A stretch of 64,000 nt of DNA from Bacteroidota bacterium (lineage in GTDB: Bacteria > Bacteroidota > Ignavibacteria > Ignavibacteriales > Melioribacteraceae): positions 248,001 through 312,000 of the forward strand of contig JAEWUC010000003.1 in assembly GCA_023397505.1 (NCBI GenBank), read 5' to 3'. The notes beneath the pieces are model-generated. The model was not told where the DNA came from. It ran no database searches and was given only the letters and a program-made list of their open reading frames with translations. The position numbers and the translations under genes are program-made. Below, in pieces: positions 1 to 8,567 of the stretch. How positions within the stretch are numbered: the first letter of the stretch is position 1; every line of letters begins with the position of its first letter.

Positions 1-36
1 TAACATAAAATCCTCTCTAATTCACTACCTAAAAAA

Positions 37-765
37 TTATTGATACATTCTTTGCCTATTAATTTCAAACAGGAGAACTCCCGTTGCTACAGAAACATTA
101 AGCGAATCAATTTTACCCTGCATTGGTATTTTAACTAAGAAGTCGCAATTATCACCAACCAATTTCCTAATTCCTTTTTCTTCATTGCCCATTACCAATG
201 CCATCGGCATTTTATAATCCAATTCCGAATAATTTTTTGAATCCGAGATTGATGTTCCCACAATCCAATAATTTTCTTTTTTTAGGATCTCAATTGCACG
301 CACAAGATTATTAACGCGACAAATTTTAAGATGTGATACCGCACCGGCTGAAATTTTTTCAACTATATCGGTTATTGGCGCACTCTGGTTTGTTGTTATT
401 ATTACTCCATCCACACCGCCGCACTCGGCTGTGCGCAGAATAGCGCCAAGATTGTGGGGATCTTGAATTGAATCCAGCAAAAGCAGAAGAGGATATTTTT
501 TTGATTTTGCTTCATCAATCAGTTCATCGAGTTCGTAAAATTTAAAAGCGCTTTTGAATGCAATTACACCCTGGCTGTTTATGTCGCCCGATAATTGACT
601 AAACTTCTGTTGTGAAAGTTGAGAGATTTTAATACCGTGTTTTTTTGCTGCTGTGAATATCTTGCTGATTGCATCCCCGTGCTGTCCGAAAGCGATATAA
701 ATTACTTCGAGTTCAGCCCCGGAATTTATTGCTTCTAAAACAGGTTTTCGTCCGTAAATTTTCAA
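37..765 (-). CDS. rlmB: 23S rRNA 2'-O-ribose methyltransferase of the SpoU/TrmH family (RlmB-like)
   Basis: At 242 residues this is the usual length for RlmB. An N-terminal substrate-binding domain (about residues 1-75, beginning MKIYGRKPVLEAI) precedes a SpoU knot domain. All three SpoU motifs are visible: NLGAILRTAE with the catalytic Asn/Arg, LVMGNEEKGI, and SLNVSVATGVLLFE near the C terminus. The family methylates the 2'-OH of a 23S rRNA guanosine using S-adenosylmethionine. TrmH-type tRNA methylases are related, but the N-terminal extension favours RlmB. It is the last gene of a minus-strand cluster after hisS and an unknown gene, with 35 bases separating it from the latter. Confidence 0.9.
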   Translation of the reverse strand: MKIYGRKPVLEAINSGAELEVIYIAFGQHGDAISKIFTAAKKHGIKISQLSQQKFSQLSGDINSQGVIAFKSAFKFYELDELIDEAKSKKYPLLLLLDSIQDPHNLGAILRTAECGGVDGVIITTNQSAPITDIVEKISAGAVSHLKICRVNNLVRAIEILKKENYWIVGTSISDSKNYSELDYKMPMALVMGNEEKGIRKLVGDNCDFLVKIPMQGKIDSLNVSVATGVLLFEINRQRMYQ

Positions 766-800
766 CGGGTTACCTTTTTATCAATTAACGAAAGAGGTAA

Positions 801-1319
801 TTATTTTTTCTCGGGAAAAGAAAATTCATCTTCAGCAACTTCGAACTTGCAGAACAGCCGGTTATTTTTCTTTTTAGGCTTGTATTGTTTTATTAACAAA
901 ATTTCTTTTTTGAAAATATTGAAATGGTATTCGCCGGTATTTATTGCGCCGTCCTGTTTTACAACATTTACTATATAGTCGCCTATCAAATCTTCAAATA
1001 AAATTTCTGTACGTGCTGGAAGAATTTGCGGAACAACGTTTGTCTTTGCCTTTAATCCCATCAAAATAAAATTGAGAACATTTTTTTCTTTAATTACTTC
1101 AACGGAAACTTCATACGCAAAACTTGTAAACTCAACTATAGTTTCGATTGCAAAAGCATAAAATTGTTTTTGAATTTTTTCGTCATACTTAAAAAATGTT
1201 TTACAAATGTACTCAAGTTTATCGGGTTTCTTTGTAGGAACAGCATCAAGTGCAGTGTGTGCTTTCTTTTTGCGAGTTTTAGGAATTTTGGGGATATCCT
1301 TTAGTTTGCGTAAAGACAT
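801..1319 (-). CDS. Conserved-looking protein of unknown function between hisS and rlmB
   Basis: I do not recognise this 172-residue protein. The N terminus (residues 1-35) is strongly basic and Lys/Pro-rich, and the C terminus again contains Lys clusters. The middle alternates hydrophobic and charged residues in a way that suggests a small alpha/beta fold, with no signal peptide or membrane helix. The start codon lies directly against the hisS stop (no gap), so it is almost certainly co-transcribed and translationally coupled with hisS. A nucleic-acid-linked role would fit the basic termini and neighbours, but that is only inference. Confidence 0.75.
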   Translation of the reverse strand: MSLRKLKDIPKIPKTRKKKAHTALDAVPTKKPDKLEYICKTFFKYDEKIQKQFYAFAIETIVEFTSFAYEVSVEVIKEKNVLNFILMGLKAKTNVVPQILPARTEILFEDLIGDYIVNVVKQDGAINTGEYHFNIFKKEILLIKQYKPKKKNNRLFCKFEVAEDEFSFPEKK

Positions 1320-2582
1320 TTATTTCTCCAGTACAGTTTCAATGATCTTTGCAAAATCATCTTTCTTCAAATTAATCTGATTCCCATCCTTCATATTTTT
1401 AATAACAACTTCATCTTTTGCAAACTCATCACCGCCGATAAACATAACAAACTTGGTATTCAACCGGTTTGCTTCTCTCATTTGAGCTTTAACACTACGA
1501 TTTAAATAATCGATTTCAACTTTCAAATTTTTTCTTCTTAATTCCAATGCCGCTTGAAATGCAAAATTTCTTAAAGATTTATCGAGCATAACGAAATATA
1601 AATCAATGCTGTCATCGTCGGTAGAAAGAGAATTTTCATTTTCGCAAGCGAGCAAAACTCTTTCCATTCCCGCAGCGAAACCAACTCCGGGTAAATCGTT
1701 TCCACCGATTTGTTGAATAAGCCCGTTGTATCTTCCGCCGCCGCAAAGAGCCGACTGCGATCCAACACTTCCGCTTACAATTTCAAACGTTGTGTGTGTA
1801 TAATAATCTAGTCCCCGTACAAGTTTTGCGTCAATCTCAAAAGGTATTTTTGCAGCAAATAAAGTTTGTTTTACACTTTCAAAATGATCTAAACTCTCAT
1901 TGTCAAGATGTTCCATTAGCAAAGGGGCGTTTGTCATTAAATTTTGATCGCGTTCATCTTTGCTGTCGAATATCCTTAATATATTAGTTGTAAATCTTTT
2001 CTTACTTTCTTCAGAAAGTTTATCAAAGTTAGGAGTTAAAAAATCTTTTAGAATTTTTTTATATTCTTCGCGCGATGAAGGAACGCCGAGAGAATTTATT
2101 TTTACAGAAAGATTTTGCAATCCGAGCGATTTGAAAATATCATAAGCGACAACTATCATTTCCGAATCAAGCAAGGGATCGAAACTTCCGATTGCTTCAG
2201 CGCCGAATTGATGGAATTGTCTGAACCTTCCTGCTTGCGGGCGTTCCTGGCGAAACATCGGACCAATGTAATATAATTTATTTAGACTTTGTTTTTTTTC
2301 CAACGAGTGCTCGACAAAAGCTCGTACAACGCCCGCTGTCATTTCGGGGCGAAGTGTTAAACTTTCTCCGCTTCTATCCAAAAACGAATACATCTCCTTG
2401 CTTACAATATCTGTTGCTTCACCAATACCGCGCGCAAATAAAGATGTGTTTTCGAAAATAGGAGTACGAATTTCGGAATAATTATAATTCGCCATTGTTG
2501 TGCGAATTATAGTTTCAAGATAATGCCACTTTTTTATATCGGATGGAAGTATATCACGAGTACCGGTAACAGCTTTAATCAT
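1320..2582 (-). CDS. hisS: Histidyl-tRNA synthetase
   Basis: This 420-residue class II aminoacyl-tRNA synthetase charges tRNA-His. It begins MIKAVTGTRDILP, as typical HisS does. Class II motif 2 is seen as FRQERPQAGRFRQFHQFG. The HisS-specific signature LVRGLDYYTHTTFEI and the GGGRYNGLI segment follow, and motif 3 is near GVGFAAGMERVLL. The last 90 or so residues form the anticodon-binding alpha/beta domain. Length and motif order are complete. It lies 14 bases after the ptsN-like gene and abuts the next gene, so it appears to be the second gene of a four-gene operon. Confidence 0.97.
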   Translation of the reverse strand: MIKAVTGTRDILPSDIKKWHYLETIIRTTMANYNYSEIRTPIFENTSLFARGIGEATDIVSKEMYSFLDRSGESLTLRPEMTAGVVRAFVEHSLEKKQSLNKLYYIGPMFRQERPQAGRFRQFHQFGAEAIGSFDPLLDSEMIVVAYDIFKSLGLQNLSVKINSLGVPSSREEYKKILKDFLTPNFDKLSEESKKRFTTNILRIFDSKDERDQNLMTNAPLLMEHLDNESLDHFESVKQTLFAAKIPFEIDAKLVRGLDYYTHTTFEIVSGSVGSQSALCGGGRYNGLIQQIGGNDLPGVGFAAGMERVLLACENENSLSTDDDSIDLYFVMLDKSLRNFAFQAALELRRKNLKVEIDYLNRSVKAQMREANRLNTKFVMFIGGDEFAKDEVVIKNMKDGNQINLKKDDFAKIIETVLEK

Positions 2583-2596
2583 TTTGCTGTTCCCGG

Positions 2597-3070
2597 CTAT
2601 GATAATTCAAAATATTGTTTCTCTTCATCATCAAACAAAGAATAAATTTCATCAACAGAATTTGCTTTTGCAAGACTCTCGCGGAATTCGTCTTTGTTCA
2701 TCATGCGTGAAATTCGGCTTAAAAGTTTGATATGGGGACCAACTAAATTCTCTTTACCAACAAGTAAAAAAATAAGATTGACCGGTTGGCTATCGAGCGC
2801 TTGAAAATCAATAGGATTATCAAGTTTTCCGAAAGCCGCAACAATATCGGTTACACTTGCAGTTTTTGCATGAGGAATTGCAAAACCTTTGCCGACACCG
2901 GTAGACATAATTTTTTCTCTATCGTGAACCGAGAGACGCATATTTTCAATGTTTGAAACACGTTCATCGTCTTTAAAAAGATCGATTAGTTCATTGATTA
3001 CTTCCATTTTAGAAGTGCCTTTTAAAGACGGAACAATTTTGTCTTTTCTTAAAATATTACAAATCTTCAT
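2597..3070 (-). CDS. PTS EIIA domain protein, PtsN/fructose type
   Basis: A single EIIA domain of 157 residues of the mannitol-fructose/nitrogen family. The phosphorylatable histidine is His67 in the segment GVGKGFAIPHAKT, and the expected LVGKENLVGPHIKLLSRI helix follows. No EIIB or EIIC genes are nearby, so a regulatory phosphocarrier role like PtsN is more likely than sugar uptake. It heads the operon with hisS. The bases upstream (3071-3269) contain no obvious gene and presumably carry the promoter. Confidence 0.85.
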   Translation of the reverse strand: MKICNILRKDKIVPSLKGTSKMEVINELIDLFKDDERVSNIENMRLSVHDREKIMSTGVGKGFAIPHAKTASVTDIVAAFGKLDNPIDFQALDSQPVNLIFLLVGKENLVGPHIKLLSRISRMMNKDEFRESLAKANSVDEIYSLFDDEEKQYFELS

Positions 3071-3269
3071 TTAGCCCTACATCCGTTTTAAGTTTATACA
3101 AATTTACAAAAGCATGCTGCTTTAAGCAATTAAACCTAATAAAATCCACAATCATTTTTTCAACGCTAAAGGATAGTGCAACCGTTTCGAATACAACTAT
3201 TTATCTTAATTATTATTAAAGATATGGGAAAGTTATCCAATTACATATGAATGTTTTAATGAGGAAGCT

Positions 3270-3683
3270 TTAGAAGTTTATAACATCTGGTTTAAAAGTT
3301 TTATTTATTTCTTCATTAATAATCGTATATCGTTTTTTATATCCGTTTGTTCTCTTAAAAGAATTTTCATCTTGTCTAATTCTTTCTTGGATTTCCTCTT
3401 TAGTAACGGTTGGCTTTCGTAAAATCCTAATGTCTCTGTTGAGTCTCGGATCTATTTGATAAACTATAGGTGTTTGAGGTTGAATATTTCTACGCTGTAA
3501 AACTTGATTTTGATTTACAACAATCGGGCTTCTGTTGGTTATAACAACAGATGGAACAATACTCATAGAATTTTTTATCAGTTCCTTTTTCTTTCGGGAA
3601 AGAAGAAATGATATGGCAATTACAACTATAAGTAGCAATCCTCCATAAATAAGTATTTCAGAAATTATCTGAACGAGTTCCAT
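3270..3683 (-). CDS. Small membrane-anchored protein of unknown function
   Basis: The protein has 137 residues. One hydrophobic segment at about residues 8-28 (IISEILIYGGLLLIVVIAIS) is followed by a Lys/Arg-rich stop-transfer stretch, then a Pro/Gln/Arg-rich cytoplasmic tail. A single N-terminal anchor with an extended, probably disordered tail is all that can be said; I recognise no family. It stands alone, about 200 bases upstream of the ptsN-like gene and separated from the divergent cupin gene by 350 bases. Confidence 0.6.
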   Translation of the reverse strand: MELVQIISEILIYGGLLLIVVIAISFLLSRKKKELIKNSMSIVPSVVITNRSPIVVNQNQVLQRRNIQPQTPIVYQIDPRLNRDIRILRKPTVTKEEIQERIRQDENSFKRTNGYKKRYTIINEEINKTFKPDVINF

Positions 3684-4035
3684 TTTAACCGATTTTTAAT
3701 AGTTGCAATGTTACAAGTTGAATGCCACTCAAATAATTTATTTTTAACTGTTTTTTGCATGATGAAAAAAAATAAAGCGTATCAAGTTGAGAATCGGAAA
3801 TATTTCAATACACCTTTAATAAAATTTTCAAAGACAATTGCGAAATTGATTGCACTAGTTATTATCGACTGGTAAACTCAAATTACATAAACTTATTGCA
3901 AAGATATTATTTTTTCACCCTTTATTTAGTGAATATGATATAAATGATATTGACGAACAAAAAATCCCATAAAAGTTTATTATATATTTTTGTAAGTTCT
4001 ATTAACTATTAATTGCAAATCAATACTGAGATTAC
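3684..4035. other. Divergent intergenic region without recognisable gene
   Basis: This 350-base AT-rich stretch lies between the small membrane protein (minus) and the cupin gene (plus). I see no RNA gene, no clear terminator and no repeat. It presumably holds the two divergent promoters. Confidence 0.5.
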
Positions 4036-4542
4036 ATGAACAACGAAATACAAAAATTAATTACGAAATTGGAGCTTGTCCCCCATCCCGAAGGCGGCTA
4101 CTTTAAAGAAATATATCGATCCGATGATTATATAAAAAAAGATTTTCTGCCTGCGAGGTATTCACAAAAGCGAGTGTTTTCCACTTCAATTTATTATCTG
4201 CTTTCGGAAAACCAGGTTTCGCATTTTCACCGGTTAAGGTCCGATGAAACATGGCATTTTTACAGCGGTTCACCATTGATAATTCATTGTATAAATAAAA
4301 ATTCTGCTTACGAACAAATAAAAATCGGCTCATTATTTTCCGAAAATATTTTTCCCCAGTACACAATAAAACACGGAACTTGGTTTGCCGCAGAAGTTTC
4401 GGAAAAGAATTCTTACTCATTAATAGGATGTACTGTTGCCCCGGGTTTCGAATACGATGATTTTGAATTGGCTAAAAGAAATAATTTGGTTGTTCTATTT
4501 CCTCAACACAAAGAAATTATATCACGATTAACAAAAGAATGA
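4036..4542 (+). CDS. Cupin-fold protein of the DUF985 (cupin_5) family
   Basis: A single cupin_5 domain fills this 168-residue protein. Characteristic segments are LELVPHPEGGYFKEIYRSDD at the N terminus, STSIYYLLSENQVSHFHRL with the metal-ligand-like His residues, and SDETWHFYSGSPL. The C-terminal half carries the second cupin motif and ends in a GCTVAPGFEYDDFELA segment. The family has no firmly known substrate; some members are linked to sugar epimerase-like folds. It sits 10 bases before a macro-domain gene, which suggests an operon. Confidence 0.88.
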   Translation: MNNEIQKLITKLELVPHPEGGYFKEIYRSDDYIKKDFLPARYSQKRVFSTSIYYLLSENQVSHFHRLRSDETWHFYSGSPLIIHCINKNSAYEQIKIGSLFSENIFPQYTIKHGTWFAAEVSEKNSYSLIGCTVAPGFEYDDFELAKRNNLVVLFPQHKEIISRLTKE

Positions 4543-4552
4543 CCCATATAAA

Positions 4553-5065
4553 ATGAATCCAAGAATTGAAATAATCCTCGGCGATATTACAAAGATCGAT
4601 GTTGATGCTATAGTTAATGCCGCAAATAATACCCTGCTCGGCGGCGGCGGTGTCGATGGGGCAATTCATAAAGCGGCTGGGCCAAAATTACTTGGAGAAT
4701 GTATTAGGTTAAACGGCTGCAAAACAGGTGAAGCAAAAATTACAAAAGGATATAATCTCCCGGCAAAATATGTTATCCACACCGTTGGACCCGTTTGGCA
4801 CGGAGGCACAAAGAATGAAGAAACCCTTCTGAAAAATTGCTATAATAATTCATTAATTCTTGCATCGAATTACAAAATACAAACAATAGCATTTCCTTCA
4901 ATTAGCACCGGCGCATACGGTTTCCCGATTGAGAAAGCTGCTCAAATAGCACTAAATGCAATTAAGATTTTTTTGGAATCCAATAATTCACCTAAACTCA
5001 TCAAACTGGTTTGTTTTTCAAATAATGATTTTAGAGTTTACAATAATTTTTATAACAAAATTTAA
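4553..5065 (+). CDS. Macro domain protein, probable ADP-ribose/O-acetyl-ADP-ribose hydrolase
   Basis: The whole 170-residue protein is one macro domain of the MacroD/YmdB type. It has GDITKIDVDAIVNAANNTLL and the glycine-rich loop GGGGVDGAIHKAAG that holds the catalytic Asp, then AKYVIHTVGPVWHGG and PSISTGAYGFP, which bind the ADP-ribose phosphates. The family removes ADP-ribose marks or deacetylates O-acetyl-ADP-ribose in the cytoplasm. Only 10 bases separate it from the upstream cupin gene. The substrate cannot be settled from sequence. Confidence 0.92.
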   Translation: MNPRIEIILGDITKIDVDAIVNAANNTLLGGGGVDGAIHKAAGPKLLGECIRLNGCKTGEAKITKGYNLPAKYVIHTVGPVWHGGTKNEETLLKNCYNNSLILASNYKIQTIAFPSISTGAYGFPIEKAAQIALNAIKIFLESNNSPKLIKLVCFSNNDFRVYNNFYNKI

Positions 5066-5190
5066 TACTTTATTTTTTTGGAGATTATTGGCTTTTATTC
5101 ATTCCAACCTAAACACACTGTTTTTTTATTCGATAATAGGGCAGACTATATTTTAAAGCTTAAATTTCTTTTAGATTTCCAGGAGTAATT

Positions 5191-6600
5191 ATGAATATAA
5201 GAATTGGTATGGGTTTGTATTTGTTTGTTTTACTTTTCTTCTTTGTACAACAAACAAATATTTCAGCACAAAATATTGAATCCATAAATAAACTTACGCT
5301 TGAACAGTGCATTGAGTTAACACTTAAAAATAATATTTCAAGAAATACATTCGGTTATTCCGAAAAAATTGCCGAAACAAAATTGAAACAGGCACAATCC
5401 GGTTACTATCCTTCAGTTGATTTAACAGCGGTTTATAACCGTATGGATCAAGATCCAAACTTCATAATGCCCGAATCAAAAATTCAAATACCGGCTATAA
5501 ATCTTGGAAATTTTTCAATTCCAAGTTTAACAATGCCCGTTCCGCAGCAAGATGTAAAATTGGCAGACAAACAAAATATATACGCTGATATAAATATCAT
5601 CTGGCCGATTTTTACAGGCGGTAAAATTTCTTCCTACGTAAAACAAGCAGAGGCAGGTATAGCAATTGCAAAAAACGACAGCCGCATCAATGATGATCAA
5701 ATAATTTACGATACAAAAAAATTATATTATTCTGTTTTGCTCGCTTCAAGTTTAGAAGATATTGCCCAGGAAACTTTTGACAGATTAGCCACAACTTTAT
5801 CTGTTACCGAATCTCTTTATCAAAACGGTTCAGGCAGAGTTACAAAAACCGACTACTTAAAAAATAAAGTTATGGTTGATGCTGTAAAAACTATGCTTGA
5901 ACAAATAACCGGGGAAAAAAAATCAGCTGTAATTGCTTTAATAAATGCAATGGGTCTTGATTGGCAAACTCAGTTTGAACCGGCCGACACTTCAATTTCC
6001 TATAATATAAATCAGACCGAACTAATTGATTATATGAATTGTATGTACGACAATAATCCCCTGTTTGCTAAAATGAATAACGCGATGGATGTTTATAGTT
6101 CTAAAGTTGATGAAGCAAAAAGCGACTACTACCCATCCGTTGCATTAGTCGGTGGATATCACAAATTTTTTAGCGGCTACGATTACGGCGTTGTTACACC
6201 ACAAAACCAGAATGTTTGGATGTTTGGCTTGGGAATGAAATTAAATATTTTCAACGGTTGGCGTACAAGTGCTATGATCGAAGAAAATAAATTGGAGTAT
6301 GATAAACTAGACAAGCAAAAAGAATATTTGAAAAAAGGATTAACAACAAAGCTTCAATATATTTATCAAAAAATTAAAACAGCCGAGTCAAAACAAGTTT
6401 CATCTTTAGAAGCATTAAATTCAGCCGCCGAAAACAGAGAATTAACTGAGAAAGCATATTTTAACGATATAATGGAACTTGAGGATTTGCTTCAAGCACA
6501 ATTAACAGAAGCTTTTTTTAAAGCACAATATCAAATGACTTTGTTTGAACACGCTGATTTTACAGCACAACTTGAAAACTTAATATCCAAAAATAGATAA
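5191..6600 (+). CDS. TolC-family outer-membrane efflux channel
   Basis: The protein has 469 residues with a signal peptide (hydrophobic core at residues 9-22, cleavage near ISAQ). Two outer-membrane efflux repeats follow, each starting with long helices. Features include LTLEQCIELTLKNN near residue 35, YYPSVDLTAVYNRM, and in the second half KSDYYPSVALVGGYHKFF. TolC proteins form the outer-membrane and periplasmic tunnel of tripartite exporters. No inner-membrane pump or adaptor is adjacent; the next genes encode periplasmic binding proteins and a sensor kinase 19 bases downstream. A strong ribosome site (AGGAG) precedes ATG 5191. Confidence 0.92.
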   Translation: MNIRIGMGLYLFVLLFFFVQQTNISAQNIESINKLTLEQCIELTLKNNISRNTFGYSEKIAETKLKQAQSGYYPSVDLTAVYNRMDQDPNFIMPESKIQIPAINLGNFSIPSLTMPVPQQDVKLADKQNIYADINIIWPIFTGGKISSYVKQAEAGIAIAKNDSRINDDQIIYDTKKLYYSVLLASSLEDIAQETFDRLATTLSVTESLYQNGSGRVTKTDYLKNKVMVDAVKTMLEQITGEKKSAVIALINAMGLDWQTQFEPADTSISYNINQTELIDYMNCMYDNNPLFAKMNNAMDVYSSKVDEAKSDYYPSVALVGGYHKFFSGYDYGVVTPQNQNVWMFGLGMKLNIFNGWRTSAMIEENKLEYDKLDKQKEYLKKGLTTKLQYIYQKIKTAESKQVSSLEALNSAAENRELTEKAYFNDIMELEDLLQAQLTEAFFKAQYQMTLFEHADFTAQLENLISKNR

Positions 6601-6619
6601 CCTTATTGGCGATTGAATA

Positions 6620-7543
6620 ATGAATTTATATAAAGTGATATACTCCATTGCAGTCTTTACGTTTTTATTTCCCATTTTCCGAAATGACTTTTACATTGCT
6701 CAACAGACAGATACAAAAAACATTATAGTCGGTTACAGCAAAAATATTTTCAGGGGATTTAATGTAAACGATGCAAAGGTAGCTGCGTCTTTAATCGAAA
6801 ATGCAATATCAAGAGAAAATCGTCGCAAAACCGTTAGCACTTCAATAGTTGTTAACAATGTGGATGATGTTATTGAGCTAGTAAAAACAAACAAGCTCGA
6901 TTTTGTTTCATTAACCTCAATTGAGTATTTAGCTGTAAAAGACCGCACAAAGATTTATCCTTATTGTGCACCAATCGCAAGAGACAATATAATGAACCGG
7001 GTTTTATTGATAGTTAGAAATGATTCTAACATTAAATTGATTGATGATTTAAAAGGAAAATCAATTTCCACATCCTCATTTTACGATGAGGAATACAAAC
7101 TTCCTACAATGTGGATGAAAACTATTTTTTGGCGGTCTAAGATTAAAGACATAAATAAATTTATCGGTTCACTTAAAGTAAGAGATAATCCTTCAATAAT
7201 TATTTCCGATGTATTTTTCAAAACAACAGACGCGTGTATAATTTATGAATCGGAATTTGAGACGTTAAAAGAGCTTAATCCGCAGCTTGGCAAACAATTG
7301 AAAGTGCTTTTATCATCCGAACCGCTTTTAACAGAGGTCGGCTGTTATACCGAAAATTCAAAAGATGATCCGGATATGAATTTTGTATTGGAAACAACAT
7401 ATAATCTGCATAAAAATACACATGGTAAGAATCTGTTGAAGCTTCTTAAAATTAAAAAGTTGCTGCCTTATAAAACAGAATTAATTAAAAATGCTGATAC
7501 TTTATACCGTGAATTTGTTTTACTGAAGAAGAAATTTAATTGA
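6620..7543 (+). CDS. PhnD/SsuA-like periplasmic substrate-binding protein (copy 1)
   Basis: The 307-residue protein has an N-terminal signal segment (about residues 8-27) followed by a PhnD-type phosphate/phosphonate-binding fold. The N-terminal lobe resembles ABC-type phosphonate receptors, with LVKTNKLDFVSLTSIEYLA and KGKSISTSSFYDEEYKLPT. No ABC permease or ATPase is nearby. The similar gene follows 13 bases later, then a kinase and response regulator, so I infer a ligand-sensing role rather than transport. It ends with a HGKNLLKLLKI helix region that has a counterpart in the neighbour. Confidence 0.75.
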   Translation: MNLYKVIYSIAVFTFLFPIFRNDFYIAQQTDTKNIIVGYSKNIFRGFNVNDAKVAASLIENAISRENRRKTVSTSIVVNNVDDVIELVKTNKLDFVSLTSIEYLAVKDRTKIYPYCAPIARDNIMNRVLLIVRNDSNIKLIDDLKGKSISTSSFYDEEYKLPTMWMKTIFWRSKIKDINKFIGSLKVRDNPSIIISDVFFKTTDACIIYESEFETLKELNPQLGKQLKVLLSSEPLLTEVGCYTENSKDDPDMNFVLETTYNLHKNTHGKNLLKLLKIKKLLPYKTELIKNADTLYREFVLLKKKFN

Positions 7544-7556
7544 ACAAAGATAAAGC

Positions 7557-8489
7557 ATGGTTAAAAATTTATTATACAGTTCATCCTTGTTTTTAGCTAT
7601 ATTTTTTTTAGTTGTAGCTATTCAAGGAAGTGATGCAAACAAGAATGCCGATAAAGAATTGGTTTTCCATTTTGCATACAGCAATTTAGTTTTTCAGGAT
7701 ATCGATGCCAGGGACGCAAACGCGGCTCTACTTGTTTATGTTAGACAGATAGAAAAAAATTTTTATGAACGTAGGGGTTTCAAAGTTGTCTTGCGCGCAA
7801 AGATATATTATTCTATTGACGAAATAAAAGCGGGATTATTGAAAAATGAATTTGATTTAATCAGCGTTCCTTCGGATCAATTTTTTGAGTTGAAAAAATT
7901 TGTTGATTTGGAACCATGCTTGAAAGTAGTTTCGAGCGAAGAGACATTTTCTCAATATGCCTTTATTGCTTCGCAAATAGGCGGTATTAGCAGTTTTGTC
8001 GATGTTAAGAATAAATCATTCGCGATGCCGACAAACTATAAGAACTGGCTTGTTGAAAAATGGATTGAAGTTTTATTGCATAGGAATAAGCTTCGCAACA
8101 TTGGGAATACATTTAAGTCGGTAAATTTATTCAGTACCGAATCCAAAGTTGTTTATGATATTTTTTTCTCAAAAATTGACTGCGGCGTGGTAAGAATGTC
8201 GACCCTTAATACTTTATTTGAACTTAATCCGCAATTAAAAAAATCTATAAAAATCCTCTCTGCTTCACCGCAGTTTATACCAAGTATTCTTTCTTATAGA
8301 AAGGATAATAAAGCTAACTTACTTGATTTGGTTATTGAAGAAGCCAAGGAACTGCACAAGACAGAAAACGGTAAAAGTATTTTAAAAATATTTAAAGCAA
8401 TTAGGGTCGACAAATCAAATATTTCGGAATTGCAAAGTGTAAAACTGCTTTTAGACGAATACAATTCTATAATTAAATTGAAGAAATAG
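7557..8489 (+). CDS. PhnD/SsuA-like periplasmic substrate-binding protein (copy 2)
   Basis: This 310-residue protein is a diverged paralogue of the preceding gene. Shared landmarks are the DARDANAALLVYVRQ helix (copy 1: NVNDAKVAASLIENA), ELNPQLKKSIKILSASP (copy 1: ELNPQLGKQLKVLLSSE) and ENGKSILKIFKAIRVDK. It has a signal/anchor segment at residues 5-22. The tandem duplication with strong divergence suggests the two proteins bind different ligands or act as a pair. The sensor kinase gene starts 78 bases downstream. Confidence 0.72.
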   Translation: MVKNLLYSSSLFLAIFFLVVAIQGSDANKNADKELVFHFAYSNLVFQDIDARDANAALLVYVRQIEKNFYERRGFKVVLRAKIYYSIDEIKAGLLKNEFDLISVPSDQFFELKKFVDLEPCLKVVSSEETFSQYAFIASQIGGISSFVDVKNKSFAMPTNYKNWLVEKWIEVLLHRNKLRNIGNTFKSVNLFSTESKVVYDIFFSKIDCGVVRMSTLNTLFELNPQLKKSIKILSASPQFIPSILSYRKDNKANLLDLVIEEAKELHKTENGKSILKIFKAIRVDKSNISELQSVKLLLDEYNSIIKLKK

Positions 8490-8567
8490 TTAGTATTAGA
8501 AAATGATTGATATAAAACAGAAATCAACAGATAAAATGAAACAACAATTCCATTTAAGGAAATAATA

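Noticed and set aside
1960..2145. Short frames antisense to hisS and other housekeeping genes
   Set aside because: They overlap strongly supported genes, lack ribosome sites and show no recognisable domain.
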